From Candidatus Hydrogenedentota bacterium (GTDB lineage Bacteria; Hydrogenedentota; Hydrogenedentia; Hydrogenedentales; CAITNO01): a stretch of DNA of 10,329 bases. The DNA is taken from NCBI GenBank assembly GCA_007118765.1, contig SKQZ01000181.1, positions 1-10,329 of the forward strand, written 5' to 3'. Within the stretch, counting starts at the first letter, position 1. Every line of letters starts with the position of its first letter. The position numbers and the translations under genes were made by a program. A model generated the notes under the pieces. That model saw only the letters and a list, made by a program, of their open reading frames with translations, did not search any database and had not been told where the DNA came from. This document shows positions 1 to 7,377 of this stretch, piece by piece.

Positions 1-3000
1 CCGCGCTGATGGTGAAGACGGGCGATGCAACCGTCGCAGACGGCACATTGCAGATTACCGAGGCCGACGACACAACACTGGAGGCCGCAATCACAGCACA
101 CATGGCCGCTCTGCCCATGTTACGCCCCCATGCCGAATTGACTGGCGATCCCGTTAACGTGCAGATTGCGGCCACACTTGACCGGACAGGAACATTGGAC
201 ATTGCCGCCGCCCGGATTGCGTCGAACACGATGGACGGGAACCTTCGCGGCATGGTGGACTTTGAACAGGCCCGGATGGACGTTCTTCTGGAGGCTGCGT
301 ACGACGACGCGGGCCGGTTGCCCGGATTGCCGCCCCAACCAACACCAACGCCCCTGCGGCTGGAAGCGTCGGCAGAAGGCCCGTTTAACGCGCTGGGGCT
401 GCACGTGGGCGCCTTCGCAAGCGACGAGCAAATGCTTGACGCCGATATTACGCTACAGATGAACGATACGATTGCGGCGGAAGGGACGGCGCGTGTGACC
501 CCGCCCACCCTGGCGCGCGACCTGTTCCCCATGCTCCCCGAAACGGACACGGAGATTTCTTTTGCGGCATCCTACGCTGAAGATACGGGTATCTTGCAAC
601 TGCCGACGCTTGAGGTGGCGGGCGCGGGACTGACCTTGTCGGCACAGGGCAGCTTAACACCCGCACAACCTGCTTTTGACATGACCTGCGCTTTGACTGT
701 GGAAGACCTGCAAAACGTGGGCGCGTTGCTTCCACTATCACCCGAAGGTGCGTTTCAGGCAACACTCAATGTCCGGGGTAACGAAGACGGACTCACCGCA
801 ACGGCAAGCGCCGAGGTGAAAGGCCTGCATGTTGCACCAGTGCAGTTGACCCATGGACATATAGAGATTGTCGGCGCCTGTGAGGACTGGTTCACTGTTG
901 AGCCGAGCGGAATACAATTGGACATAGCCGCAACAACAACAGCGTTGCAGGGGCCCATGCTGACACCGGTTTCCGTAACGCTCCAAGCGGCACTTGCGGC
1001 CTCCACTCTGGAGGAGATACACCTGGCATCGCTGTCGTTGTCTGACGACCATGTTACCCTCACGGGCGAGGGACGGTTTGATTTGGCTGCCACACACCTG
1101 GATGCACATATTGCGGTGGACGTGCCGAACTGTCAGCAATTGCCGCTGGACGTGGCTGATTTGCCGGAAGGCGCCTTGCGCCTGGAAACCACTGCGCAAG
1201 GCACGGTAGCGCCGCTGGCGATGGACATTATCCTTAACGGCGACCTTCGTGAGATAGGCGCCCTGCCGGAACCCGTAACGGCGCTCGTGGGCGAAGCGCT
1301 CCGGTTTGAGGCCAACACGACACTTCAGGACGACCGTTTCACCGTAAAGGATCTGTTGCTGTCAGGCATGGCTTTTGATGCCCAGGCTACGGGGATCTAC
1401 ACGTTTTCGGACGCCTTGCTGGAAAGTGAACTGCAACTCCGACTGCCAGACGCAAGCACAGCGGGCAATGCATTGGGGCAGCCTGTGACGGGCGCACTCG
1501 CCCTTGACGCAACAGTTGCAGGCGCCCTCCCCCATCTGGACGTTAACGCGCAGATTGATGGCAAAGACCTTGCCTATAACGCCGGGCCGCCGTTGCAGGC
1601 GCAATTAACCCTTTCGGCGCATAATGTGCCCGCCGAAATGGAGGCGACTGTAACCGGCACGGCACACGGCCACGGAGAGACTGTTGCGCTGGACATGCGG
1701 GCCGGACTAACAAATAATACGCTCTCCGTGCCTGCTTTTTCGCTGGTCGCAGGTGAAAATCGTGTTTCAGGAACAGCCGCGTACGCACTTGACACCGGCG
1801 CGCCCGAGGCACAACTGAACGCCGAGTTAAACGACTTGGCCAGATTGGCGGCATTGGCGGGCATTGAACTGTCCGGCACGGTCGAAGCGGCGGCACAACT
1901 GGATCACCACGCGGCCAACGCAACACTTGCCGTGCGGGATTTCCGCTACGGCAACCTCACACTGGGCACGCTCGAAACGCAACTGGACGTGCAGCATCTG
2001 TGGCAAACGCCCGAGGCACACATGACTACGACCATCCATGCGCTGTCACACGCCCCCGTCACCATGGACCGCATTGCTGTTGTTGCGGCCGGCGGCATGG
2101 GCGCATTGGAATTGACTGTAGATATGGAGGGGCTGTTGGACAGCGGCACTACGGAACCACAGCCGATAACCTGCGCCATGACAAGCCGGGTTAACGTGAT
2201 GGAGCGTAGCGTCGAAACGACCCGGCTGGAAGGAACGGCGGGCATCTTCGGGTATGAGCTTGACGCGCCCGCCCTACTATCCGCGAGCGACGAAGGCCTC
2301 GCGGTTGCACCATTGACCGTGCGTGTGGGCGACGGCGCCATACACCTTGATGCGTTGTATGAACCCGAAGCAGTGCGGGGTGCGCTTCGATTTGAAAGCC
2401 TGCCGCTCCCATTGAGCGGACTGCTGATGGAACCGGCTGTCCTTGGAACACTGGCCGGTACAGTTAGATTGTCCGGCGCGCCGGACGCACCGATACTGGA
2501 CATTGCGTTGCAACTGGCGGACGTAGCGCCCGATATTGAAACAGCGGACGCGCTAACGCCCCTTTCCGTGGCGCTTGAGGCCCGGCTGGCCGACGGACAG
2601 GCCGCGGCAAACCTAGACGCGCGGATGGACGACGTGGCCACAGTGGAAGCCCGGGGCAGTGTTCCATTGGTCTGGCAGTTACAGCCCTGGATGCTGGATA
2701 TGCCGCCTGCCGCGCCGGTCGCCGCAACACTCGAGGTAGATGTATTGTTTGCAACCCTGCCGCAGGCGCTGGGGCTGGTGGAACATCATCTGGATGCCCG
2801 GTTGACCGGCACATTTGAACTGGCCGGGACCGTGGATGCGCCCCGTGCATCGGGAGACGCCTACATCCGCGACGGGCGTTACGAAAACACTGTGACAGGC
2901 ACACAATTGCATGATGTTAATCTGCACGTGCGGGCGGATGGCGATGCCGTTCGTATTGAAGAGTGCAGCGCACGTACCGGACGCCGGGGAGATTTGACGG

Positions 3001-4007
3001 CTGAAGGCGGATTGCAGCTGCTGCCCGCCGACCGGTTCCCTTTCGAAGCACAAATACACTTCAATGATGCCGAACTGGCGCGATTGGATTATATGACCGC
3101 CCGCGTAAACGGCGTTGTTACCGCCACCGGCGACCTGAACAAGACGACGGTTGCCGGTGAGTTGGACATTGGACCCGTGCACGCGACCATGCCCGACCAG
3201 ATGCCCGTGAGCGAACCCACGGTTATTGATGTTGTTGAGGTAAAAGACGGCAAAGAAGTCATGCCGCCGGAACCTGCAACGGCACATTATATCCCCGAGG
3301 TACACCTGGACATACGGTGCAACATCCCCGGGCGGGTATATGTACGCGCTCCCATTCTGGATTCCGAGTGGGGCGGCAGGCTTGCCGTGGGCGGCCTGTT
3401 GACCGAGCCGCGCATCGAAGGGCGCATCAGCGTGTTGCGCGGGCACATGGATTTTCTCGGACGGCGTTTCCAACTGCGCGACAGCGCCATCACGTTTCCC
3501 GGCGGCCCGCCCACGGCGTTTCTTTTGGACATGCGCGCCCGGGCAGAAACGCCAACCCTCACGGCGTTGCTCGAATTGACCGGCCCCATGGATGATGTGC
3601 AACTTAACATGCGTTCGGAGCCGCCACTGCCGCAGGATGAAGTGCTGGCCCATGTGTTGTTCGGACGCGACCTGTCCCGCATCACCCCGGTTCAGGCCAT
3701 CCAATTGGCGCGGGTGGCCGCCATGTTTAATCAAAGCCTTGGCGGGATGCAACTGTTCTCCGGCAATGTAGGGCTGCCCGGCATAGACCGCATTGACATA
3801 CGCACCGGCGAACGGGCCGACGAGACCGTGGTGGGGATGGGACGGTATTTTACGGATTCGGTGTACGTTGAAGTTGAGCAGGGAACCACGACCGACAGCG
3901 GCAAGGTCTCAGTGGAAGTGGAAGTGAGCCCGCAGGTCTCCGTCAAAGGCGACGTGGACGCTGCCGAGCGCAGCGGCATAGGCGTATTCTGGCGTCGTGA
4001 TTATTGA
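1..4007 (+). CDS. tamB: TamB/DUF490-family translocation and assembly protein, 5' partial
   Basis: The reading frame is open to the left edge, so the start codon and N-terminal membrane anchor lie outside the window; the ATG at 9 is internal. About 1,334 residues are visible, already as long as many complete TamB proteins. Most of it is repetitive, alternating hydrophobic sequence with recurring L-A/T-G-x-L strands, as expected of the long beta-taco groove. The last third matches the TamB C-terminal domain: an IPGRVYVRAPILDSEWGG segment near 3325-3375, the RGHMDFLGRRFQL turn near 3438-3477, the HVLFGRDLSRITPVQA segment near 3649-3696, then GMGRYFTDSVYVEVEQG and the terminal GVFWRRDY. Known family members span the periplasm from the inner membrane and help insert outer-membrane proteins or move phospholipids outward, with TamA or BamA as partner. 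No partner gene is in view; it would be expected upstream. The stop codon overlaps the convergent neighbour. Family assignment is firm; the exact cargo is unknown. Confidence 0.93.
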   Translation, partial: ALMVKTGDATVADGTLQITEADDTTLEAAITAHMAALPMLRPHAELTGDPVNVQIAATLDRTGTLDIAAARIASNTMDGNLRGMVDFEQARMDVLLEAAYDDAGRLPGLPPQPTPTPLRLEASAEGPFNALGLHVGAFASDEQMLDADITLQMNDTIAAEGTARVTPPTLARDLFPMLPETDTEISFAASYAEDTGILQLPTLEVAGAGLTLSAQGSLTPAQPAFDMTCALTVEDLQNVGALLPLSPEGAFQATLNVRGNEDGLTATASAEVKGLHVAPVQLTHGHIEIVGACEDWFTVEPSGIQLDIAATTTALQGPMLTPVSVTLQAALAASTLEEIHLASLSLSDDHVTLTGEGRFDLAATHLDAHIAVDVPNCQQLPLDVADLPEGALRLETTAQGTVAPLAMDIILNGDLREIGALPEPVTALVGEALRFEANTTLQDDRFTVKDLLLSGMAFDAQATGIYTFSDALLESELQLRLPDASTAGNALGQPVTGALALDATVAGALPHLDVNAQIDGKDLAYNAGPPLQAQLTLSAHNVPAEMEATVTGTAHGHGETVALDMRAGLTNNTLSVPAFSLVAGENRVSGTAAYALDTGAPEAQLNAELNDLARLAALAGIELSGTVEAAAQLDHHAANATLAVRDFRYGNLTLGTLETQLDVQHLWQTPEAHMTTTIHALSHAPVTMDRIAVVAAGGMGALELTVDMEGLLDSGTTEPQPITCAMTSRVNVMERSVETTRLEGTAGIFGYELDAPALLSASDEGLAVAPLTVRVGDGAIHLDALYEPEAVRGALRFESLPLPLSGLLMEPAVLGTLAGTVRLSGAPDAPILDIALQLADVAPDIETADALTPLSVALEARLADGQAAANLDARMDDVATVEARGSVPLVWQLQPWMLDMPPAAPVAATLEVDVLFATLPQALGLVEHHLDARLTGTFELAGTVDAPRASGDAYIRDGRYENTVTGTQLHDVNLHVRADGDAVRIEECSARTGRRGDLTAEGGLQLLPADRFPFEAQIHFNDAELARLDYMTARVNGVVTATGDLNKTTVAGELDIGPVHATMPDQMPVSEPTVIDVVEVKDGKEVMPPEPATAHYIPEVHLDIRCNIPGRVYVRAPILDSEWGGRLAVGGLLTEPRIEGRISVLRGHMDFLGRRFQLRDSAITFPGGPPTAFLLDMRARAETPTLTALLELTGPMDDVQLNMRSEPPLPQDEVLAHVLFGRDLSRITPVQAIQLARVAAMFNQSLGGMQLFSGNVGLPGIDRIDIRTGERADETVVGMGRYFTDSVYVEVEQGTTTDSGKVSVEVEVSPQVSVKGDVDAAERSGIGVFWRRDY

Positions 4008-5332
4008 AGCATTTGCAAAATATCCGGCAAATACCATGCAACAATGATGCCAAGCAACAGGAAGAATACCAGCACCAGAAATCCGGGGGTCCATTGTGAT
4101 TGTTGTATGCCATACAAATTTGCCACTTCGGGCAGCACCGGCGCCAAGGCCGTTTCGATGGGCTCGAATTGACCCACATGGTTGCGACGACATTCGCCGT
4201 TAAGCGGTACAGCGCCATTACGCAAGGCACGGATAATTTCTTCGGGGGCGCTTGCTTCAAAAATGACATCGCCGTGCTCATCCGCAAACTCCCACACATC
4301 GCCCAGGTTATACTTGTGGCGAAATTCGTAAATGCGTTGCGCCACCGCCTGTTTGGCCTCGACCTCCATGGTGGCGGCATACAAGCGTTCCATAAATCGG
4401 AGGCCCATTTCCGGGTCGCCGTTTTCGGCCTGCGCATAGGCCAGCACCTTTGTAACCAACGGGTCTTCCACACCACTGGCCTGATAAACTTCTCGAATCA
4501 ATTTCAACGCTTTTTGAGGATCGCGCAACGGCGGCTCGGCCTCAAGAAACACCTGCGCCAGCATACGTTTTGCCACCACACTGTCGGCATGTCCGTCCAC
4601 ATAGTTTTCCAGCAGTTTCGCGGCTTCCGAATAGCCCCCCTGTTTGATTAGTCGTTCCACAGGCGCCAGTTCCGCGGGCCGCTCCAGCAAGATCGTTTTC
4701 TCGGTGGCGGGCGTTGTGTCTGTTTCCGGGTCGGATTCCGCCTCGCGACCTTCACCAATGATCGATACGCCCGCGTCGAGCTCATCCGGAGCTATTTCCA
4801 ACACCAACACCGTACGTTGACCTTCACGGGCCAGTAAAATGGGGGTATCGGCGGGCCCAATGCGTTTTATGGGAGCGGCTACCCGTTTGCCTGACTTGCC
4901 GGTAACCTTCGCCACCGTATTCACGTGAAATACGCCCTGCGTTACACGCCCCACAACAGAACTCTCGCCTGCCGACACCGGATACACGGACTGCACAACG
5001 AAAACGCTGTCACCCTTATCGACGGCTTCAGATTCCTCCGTTTCGATCGCCCCCTCTTCTTCTGCTTCAGGGGCTTCGGGCGGCTCCAACCCATCCGTTA
5101 TCGCTTGTAATGCTTCCGGCGCCATGTGCTCCGTGAGCGCATCACAACACGCACGCGCCTCTGCGTCGCGGCCCAGCGCCTTCAAGCACAAAGCACGGTA
5201 ATAGGCTGCGTCATGGAAGTCGGGCTGGGCATCCAAAATACCGTCCAGCACTTCCAGTGCGCCCGCATACTCTCCGGCTTCGTACTGCTCGATGGCCTCC
5301 CTATATAACTGCCTCGCATCATCATTGGTCAT
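4001..5332 (-). CDS. TPR protein with an EF-Tu domain 2-like module and a C-terminal membrane anchor
   Basis: This 443-residue protein matches no named family I recognise as a whole. Residues 3-67 look like two TPR helix pairs (YREAIEQYEAGEYAGALEVL, then YYRALCLKALGRDAEA). An acidic linker (about 82-106) leads to residues 107-194, which resemble the beta-barrel domain 2 of EF-Tu-type translation GTPases: a VVGRVTQGVFHVN segment at 126-138 and REGQRTVLVLEIAPDELDAG at 169-188. No P-loop or other G-domain motif is present. A second acidic linker precedes TPR-like helices at about 216-340. Residues 345-395 (W347, FEASAPEEIIRALRNGAVP, then CRR and FEPI) recall a GYF_2/DUF4339 module. Residues 416-435 form one hydrophobic helix followed by only eight residues, so it is probably tail-anchored with its bulk in the cytoplasm. 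There is no signal peptide. The ATG at 5330-5332 is preceded by AGGAG with 8-nt spacing, which fixes the start. Function is unknown; a membrane-tethered adaptor is a guess. Confidence 0.9.
   Translation of the reverse strand: MTNDDARQLYREAIEQYEAGEYAGALEVLDGILDAQPDFHDAAYYRALCLKALGRDAEARACCDALTEHMAPEALQAITDGLEPPEAPEAEEEGAIETEESEAVDKGDSVFVVQSVYPVSAGESSVVGRVTQGVFHVNTVAKVTGKSGKRVAAPIKRIGPADTPILLAREGQRTVLVLEIAPDELDAGVSIIGEGREAESDPETDTTPATEKTILLERPAELAPVERLIKQGGYSEAAKLLENYVDGHADSVVAKRMLAQVFLEAEPPLRDPQKALKLIREVYQASGVEDPLVTKVLAYAQAENGDPEMGLRFMERLYAATMEVEAKQAVAQRIYEFRHKYNLGDVWEFADEHGDVIFEASAPEEIIRALRNGAVPLNGECRRNHVGQFEPIETALAPVLPEVANLYGIQQSQWTPGFLVLVFFLLLGIIVAWYLPDILQMLQ
4011..4032. other. Inverted repeat just past the tamB stop codon
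   Basis: ATTTGC at 4011-4016 and GCAAAT at 4027-4032 form a 6-bp stem with a 10-nt loop, three bases after the tamB stop. It lies inside the last codons of the opposite-strand TPR gene, so it may be coincidental. It has no U-tract and is not a convincing intrinsic terminator, but it is the only structure seen at the tamB 3' end. Confidence 0.2.
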
Positions 5333-5340
5333 GGTGCTTT

Positions 5341-5357
5341 CTCCTGCAATGCTGCAG
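5341..5357 (-). promoter_or_regulatory. Shine-Dalgarno of the TPR gene with an overlapping hairpin
   Basis: Read on the minus strand, AGGAG (5341-5345) sits 8 nt before the ATG at 5332. The inverted repeat CTGCA (5344-5348) / TGCAG (5353-5357) with a 4-nt loop overlaps the first two bases of that AGGAG. A 5-bp stem could only mildly mask the ribosome site. The ribosome site itself is clear; a regulatory role for the hairpin is speculative. Confidence 0.55.
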
Positions 5358-5361
5358 TTGT

Positions 5362-5382
5362 CGCTATCATGCCGCTATCATA
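5362..5382 (-). promoter_or_regulatory. Candidate -10 with paired 9-bp direct repeats upstream of the TPR gene
   Basis: On the minus strand, TATGAT at 5377-5382 matches the TATAAT consensus at five of six positions and lies about 45 bp upstream of the start codon. No good -35 hexamer sits at the usual distance. The plus-strand sequence CGCTATCAT occurs twice, at 5362-5370 and 5373-5381, an 11-bp period of about one helical turn. The second copy overlaps the candidate -10. This layout would suit a repressor or a response regulator binding on one DNA face, but two copies of 9 bp could also arise by a small tandem duplication. Confidence 0.35.
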
Positions 5383-5391
5383 GTACACATT

Positions 5392-5403
5392 TTCGGTTCC
5401 GAA
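5392..5403. promoter_or_regulatory. Interrupted palindrome in the divergent intergenic region
   Basis: TTCGG (5392-5396) and CCGAA (5399-5403) are separated by TT. The site falls about 10-21 bp upstream of the candidate minus-strand -10, near where the spacer and -35 would lie, so it could be an operator. Arms of 5 bp are short enough to be chance. Confidence 0.2.
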
Positions 5404-5495
5404 TGCAAAAGATTTTTCAAAACTGTTCGCCGGCCCGCACCAATCCCTTTGAGAGAGTTTCCGTCGGCTTCTTTTCGCTTGTACCGGCTGTTTTT

Positions 5496-5504
5496 TGCTA
5501 CCAT
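5496..5504 (+). promoter_or_regulatory. Weak extended -10-like element upstream of xth
   Basis: TGC followed by TACCAT gives an extended -10 pattern with four of six matches to TATAAT and no recognisable -35. It would give a leader of roughly 95 nt before the xth start. The rest of the 273-bp divergent gap (5333-5605) shows no better forward promoter, no terminator and no convincing small gene. This is the best of several poor candidates. Confidence 0.18.
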
Positions 5505-5605
5505 TCACTGGCGGGACGCATATCTCATTGTGTGCTGTCGCAACCCTGCTCGGGCGCAGGATATGCCGCCCTCTGCTGATTACACAACCTGCTTGGGAAC
5601 AACTG

Positions 5606-6400
5606 ATGACCACCATCTATTCATGGAATGTAAACGGATTGCGTGCCGTGCTCAAGAACGGCTTTATGGACTGGTTTGTGAACACACAACCGGATATGCT
5701 CTGCTTACAAGAGACGCGCCTACTCCCCGAACAGGCGCCACCGGCATTGTCTTGTCCCGATGGGTATCATGTTTTCTGGAATCCTGCCGAAAAGAAGGGC
5801 TATAGCGGCACAGCCGTGTTTACCAAGTGTCCGCCCATATCGGTATCAGGGCTTGCCGTTCCGGAGTTTGATCGCGAGGGGCGTGCGCAGGTGCTGACCT
5901 TCCCTGATTTTACATTGGTAAATACGTACTGGCCGAACAGCCAAAGCGAGCGCAAACGACTTCCCTATAAGCTGGCGTTTTGTGACGCCATCGGCCAAGC
6001 GCTTGACAAGATGGTGGCGCAGGGAAAGAATGTTGTCATTTGTGGCGATTTCAACATCGCCCATCGTGAAATAGATTTGGCAAGGCCGAAAGCAAATGAA
6101 AACAACGCGGGCTATTATATCGAAGAGCGCGAGGCGATGAGTGCGTTTCTGGGGCGCGGCTATGCGGATGTCTTTCGACAGTTGCACCCCGATACGGTAG
6201 CCTACACATGGTGGTCCTATCGTGCGCGGGCACGGGAAAAGAATATTGGCTGGCGATTGGATTATCATTGTGTGAACACGGCCATGCTGCCCAATGTGAA
6301 AGGCATTGAGGTGTGTGACAACGTATTCGGCTCCGACCATTGTCCGGTGGCGTTAACCTTGAAAAAGAAGATGCGCAACACACGAAAGGATGCCACATGA
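5606..6400 (+). CDS. xth: Exodeoxyribonuclease III / AP endonuclease (Xth family)
   Basis: The 264-residue protein is full length for the ExoIII/APE1 family of Mg-dependent DNA repair enzymes, which cut 5' to abasic sites and remove 3'-blocking groups during base excision repair in the cytoplasm. Family motifs appear in order: WNVNGLRA at 7-14 (N10), LQET at 34-37 (metal-binding E36), NTYWPN at 106-111 (catalytic Y108), GDFN at 147-150 (D148, N150), NAG plus EER at 167-175, the RLDY segment at 217-220 (D219), and SDH at 243-245 (D244, H245). The start is set at the ATG at 5606 because homology begins at once with MTTIYSWNVNG; the frame stays open to an ATG at 5495, but that extension has no family character. 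A weak GGGA lies about 7 nt upstream. The last codons overlap the start of the acyltransferase gene in an ATGA. Confidence 0.95.
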   Translation: MTTIYSWNVNGLRAVLKNGFMDWFVNTQPDMLCLQETRLLPEQAPPALSCPDGYHVFWNPAEKKGYSGTAVFTKCPPISVSGLAVPEFDREGRAQVLTFPDFTLVNTYWPNSQSERKRLPYKLAFCDAIGQALDKMVAQGKNVVICGDFNIAHREIDLARPKANENNAGYYIEEREAMSAFLGRGYADVFRQLHPDTVAYTWWSYRARAREKNIGWRLDYHCVNTAMLPNVKGIEVCDNVFGSDHCPVALTLKKKMRNTRKDAT

Positions 6401-7224
6401 GCCATATCCGAGCAAGCATCCGTATCACCCTGCTGGTGATGGTTTCCCTGTTTTTTATCGGGATACGATTGCTTGTATGGCCCACCGCACAACTTTCACG
6501 GCGCACGGATCGCATGTTGCGACGCGGCCTGCTGCGTGCATGGGGTCATTGCTTTGCCTTTGTTGCAGGCCTGCGTGTGGAAGTCAAGGGGCCACCGCCG
6601 AAAGCGCCGTTTTACATGGTCTGCAACCACCTGTCCTATCTGGATATGCTTGTGCTTGCGCGTCAAACCGGGTGCATCTTTGTGTCACGGGGGGATGTGG
6701 AACAATGGCCGTTTTTCGGGGCCGTGGCCCGCTCCTTGTACATCCTGTTTATAAATCGAACGGACAAACGTGATACGGCGCGTGTAAACGGGCTAATAGC
6801 GCAAACCATTGCGGAAGGCGACGGCATTGTGGTATTCCCGGAAAGCCGCGTTTGCTGTGGACAGAACATTGAACCCTTCAAATCGCCCCTGTTGCAACCG
6901 CCAATAGACTTGGATATGCCCGTTTATTATGCCACCATTTACTACCGCATGCCGGAAGGCAAGCCAACAGAAGGCGCAATATGCAGTTGGTGGCGTCCGG
7001 AACCTTTTTATGCGCACCTGTACCGGTTCTTGCGCTATTCCGGCGCCGTGGGCACGATCCATTTCGGCGAAGAGCCGATGCGCGGCACAGACCGCAAAGA
7101 ACTGGCCAAACGCCTGACCGACGCAGTGCGCACCAATTTTGTTCCGTTGCGGCCTGCCATAGAAGTTCTCGCGCCGGAGGCAATTCCCGTGGAGTACAAC
7201 GCAAAGGATACGCCGCCCTCTTGA
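6397..7224 (+). CDS. PlsC-type 1-acyl-sn-glycerol-3-phosphate / lysophospholipid acyltransferase
   Basis: The 275-residue protein belongs to the PlsC (LPLAT) family, which transfers an acyl chain from acyl-CoA or acyl-ACP to a lysophospholipid at the inner membrane. Hydrophobic residues 10-29 form a membrane anchor. Motif I is NHLSYLD at 77-83 (catalytic H78 and D83); motif II is around LFINR at 117-121 (R121); motif III is FPES at 147-150 followed by a PFKSPLL segment at 160-166; motif IV corresponds to DMPVYYATIYY at 173-183. Motif III departs from the usual FPEGT: the glycine is S150 and the threonine R151, with a Cys pair at 153-154. The start at 6397 is supported by AAAGGA 6 nt upstream and by the ATGA overlap with xth, implying translational coupling. 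The frame extends upstream to 6340, but only inside xth. The exact substrate, lysophosphatidate or another lyso-lipid, cannot be read from sequence. Confidence 0.9.
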   Translation: MSHIRASIRITLLVMVSLFFIGIRLLVWPTAQLSRRTDRMLRRGLLRAWGHCFAFVAGLRVEVKGPPPKAPFYMVCNHLSYLDMLVLARQTGCIFVSRGDVEQWPFFGAVARSLYILFINRTDKRDTARVNGLIAQTIAEGDGIVVFPESRVCCGQNIEPFKSPLLQPPIDLDMPVYYATIYYRMPEGKPTEGAICSWWRPEPFYAHLYRFLRYSGAVGTIHFGEEPMRGTDRKELAKRLTDAVRTNFVPLRPAIEVLAPEAIPVEYNAKDTPPS

Positions 7225-7246
7225 AGACACTGCAATCACCGGGATG

Positions 7247-7301
7247 CGCAACCGCTGTGCGGCGGCGTCTGCACCACACGTTATTGTGCCGCCTGGTTGC
7301 G
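7247..7301 (+). other. Two-part stem-loop between the acyltransferase and the next gene
   Basis: CGCAACC (7247-7253) pairs with GGTTGCG (7295-7301), and GGCGGC (7261-7266) pairs with GCCGCC (7288-7293). This makes a GC-rich stem of 7 plus 6 bp around an asymmetric bulge, with a 21-nt loop. It starts 23 bases after the acyltransferase stop and has no U-tract, so it is not a classical intrinsic terminator. It could stabilise the xth-plsC mRNA 3' end. Its 3' arm reaches the -22 to -28 region of the following promoter. Confidence 0.45.
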
Positions 7302-7319
7302 GAACATAAATTGCGGGCC

Positions 7320-7328
7320 TGCTATAAT
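7320..7328 (+). promoter_or_regulatory. Extended -10 promoter for the downstream gene pair
   Basis: TG-C-TATAAT is a perfect extended -10 of the housekeeping sigma factor type, with TATAAT at 7323-7328. The only -35-like sequence, TTGCGG at 7297-7302, is 20 bp away, too far to be ideal, but extended -10 promoters tolerate a poor -35. The expected transcription start near 7335 gives a leader of about 43 nt to the ATG at 7378. This is the clearest promoter in the window. Confidence 0.6.
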
Positions 7329-7377
7329 GGCGTTGTAATGTTGAGATTTGCGGATAGACAACCCGAAGACAGTGGCA

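Noticed and set aside
1946..2641. 231-codon minus-strand open frame opposite tamB
   Set aside because: The translation is a low-complexity Ser/Ala/Arg mixture with no recognisable motif or ribosome site; an antisense shadow.
2679..3752. 357-codon open frame on the minus strand opposite tamB
   Set aside because: It lies wholly inside the clearly coding tamB frame. Its sequence has no domain character and is rich in His, Gly and Arg, as expected of an antisense shadow in GC-rich DNA.
4100..4651. 183-codon plus-strand open frame opposite the TPR gene
   Set aside because: It is an antisense shadow of a gene with a clear start site and domain order.
5495..5605. N-terminal extension of xth to an upstream ATG
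   Set aside because: The extra 37 residues have no ExoIII similarity, and family homology starts exactly at the internal ATG at 5606.
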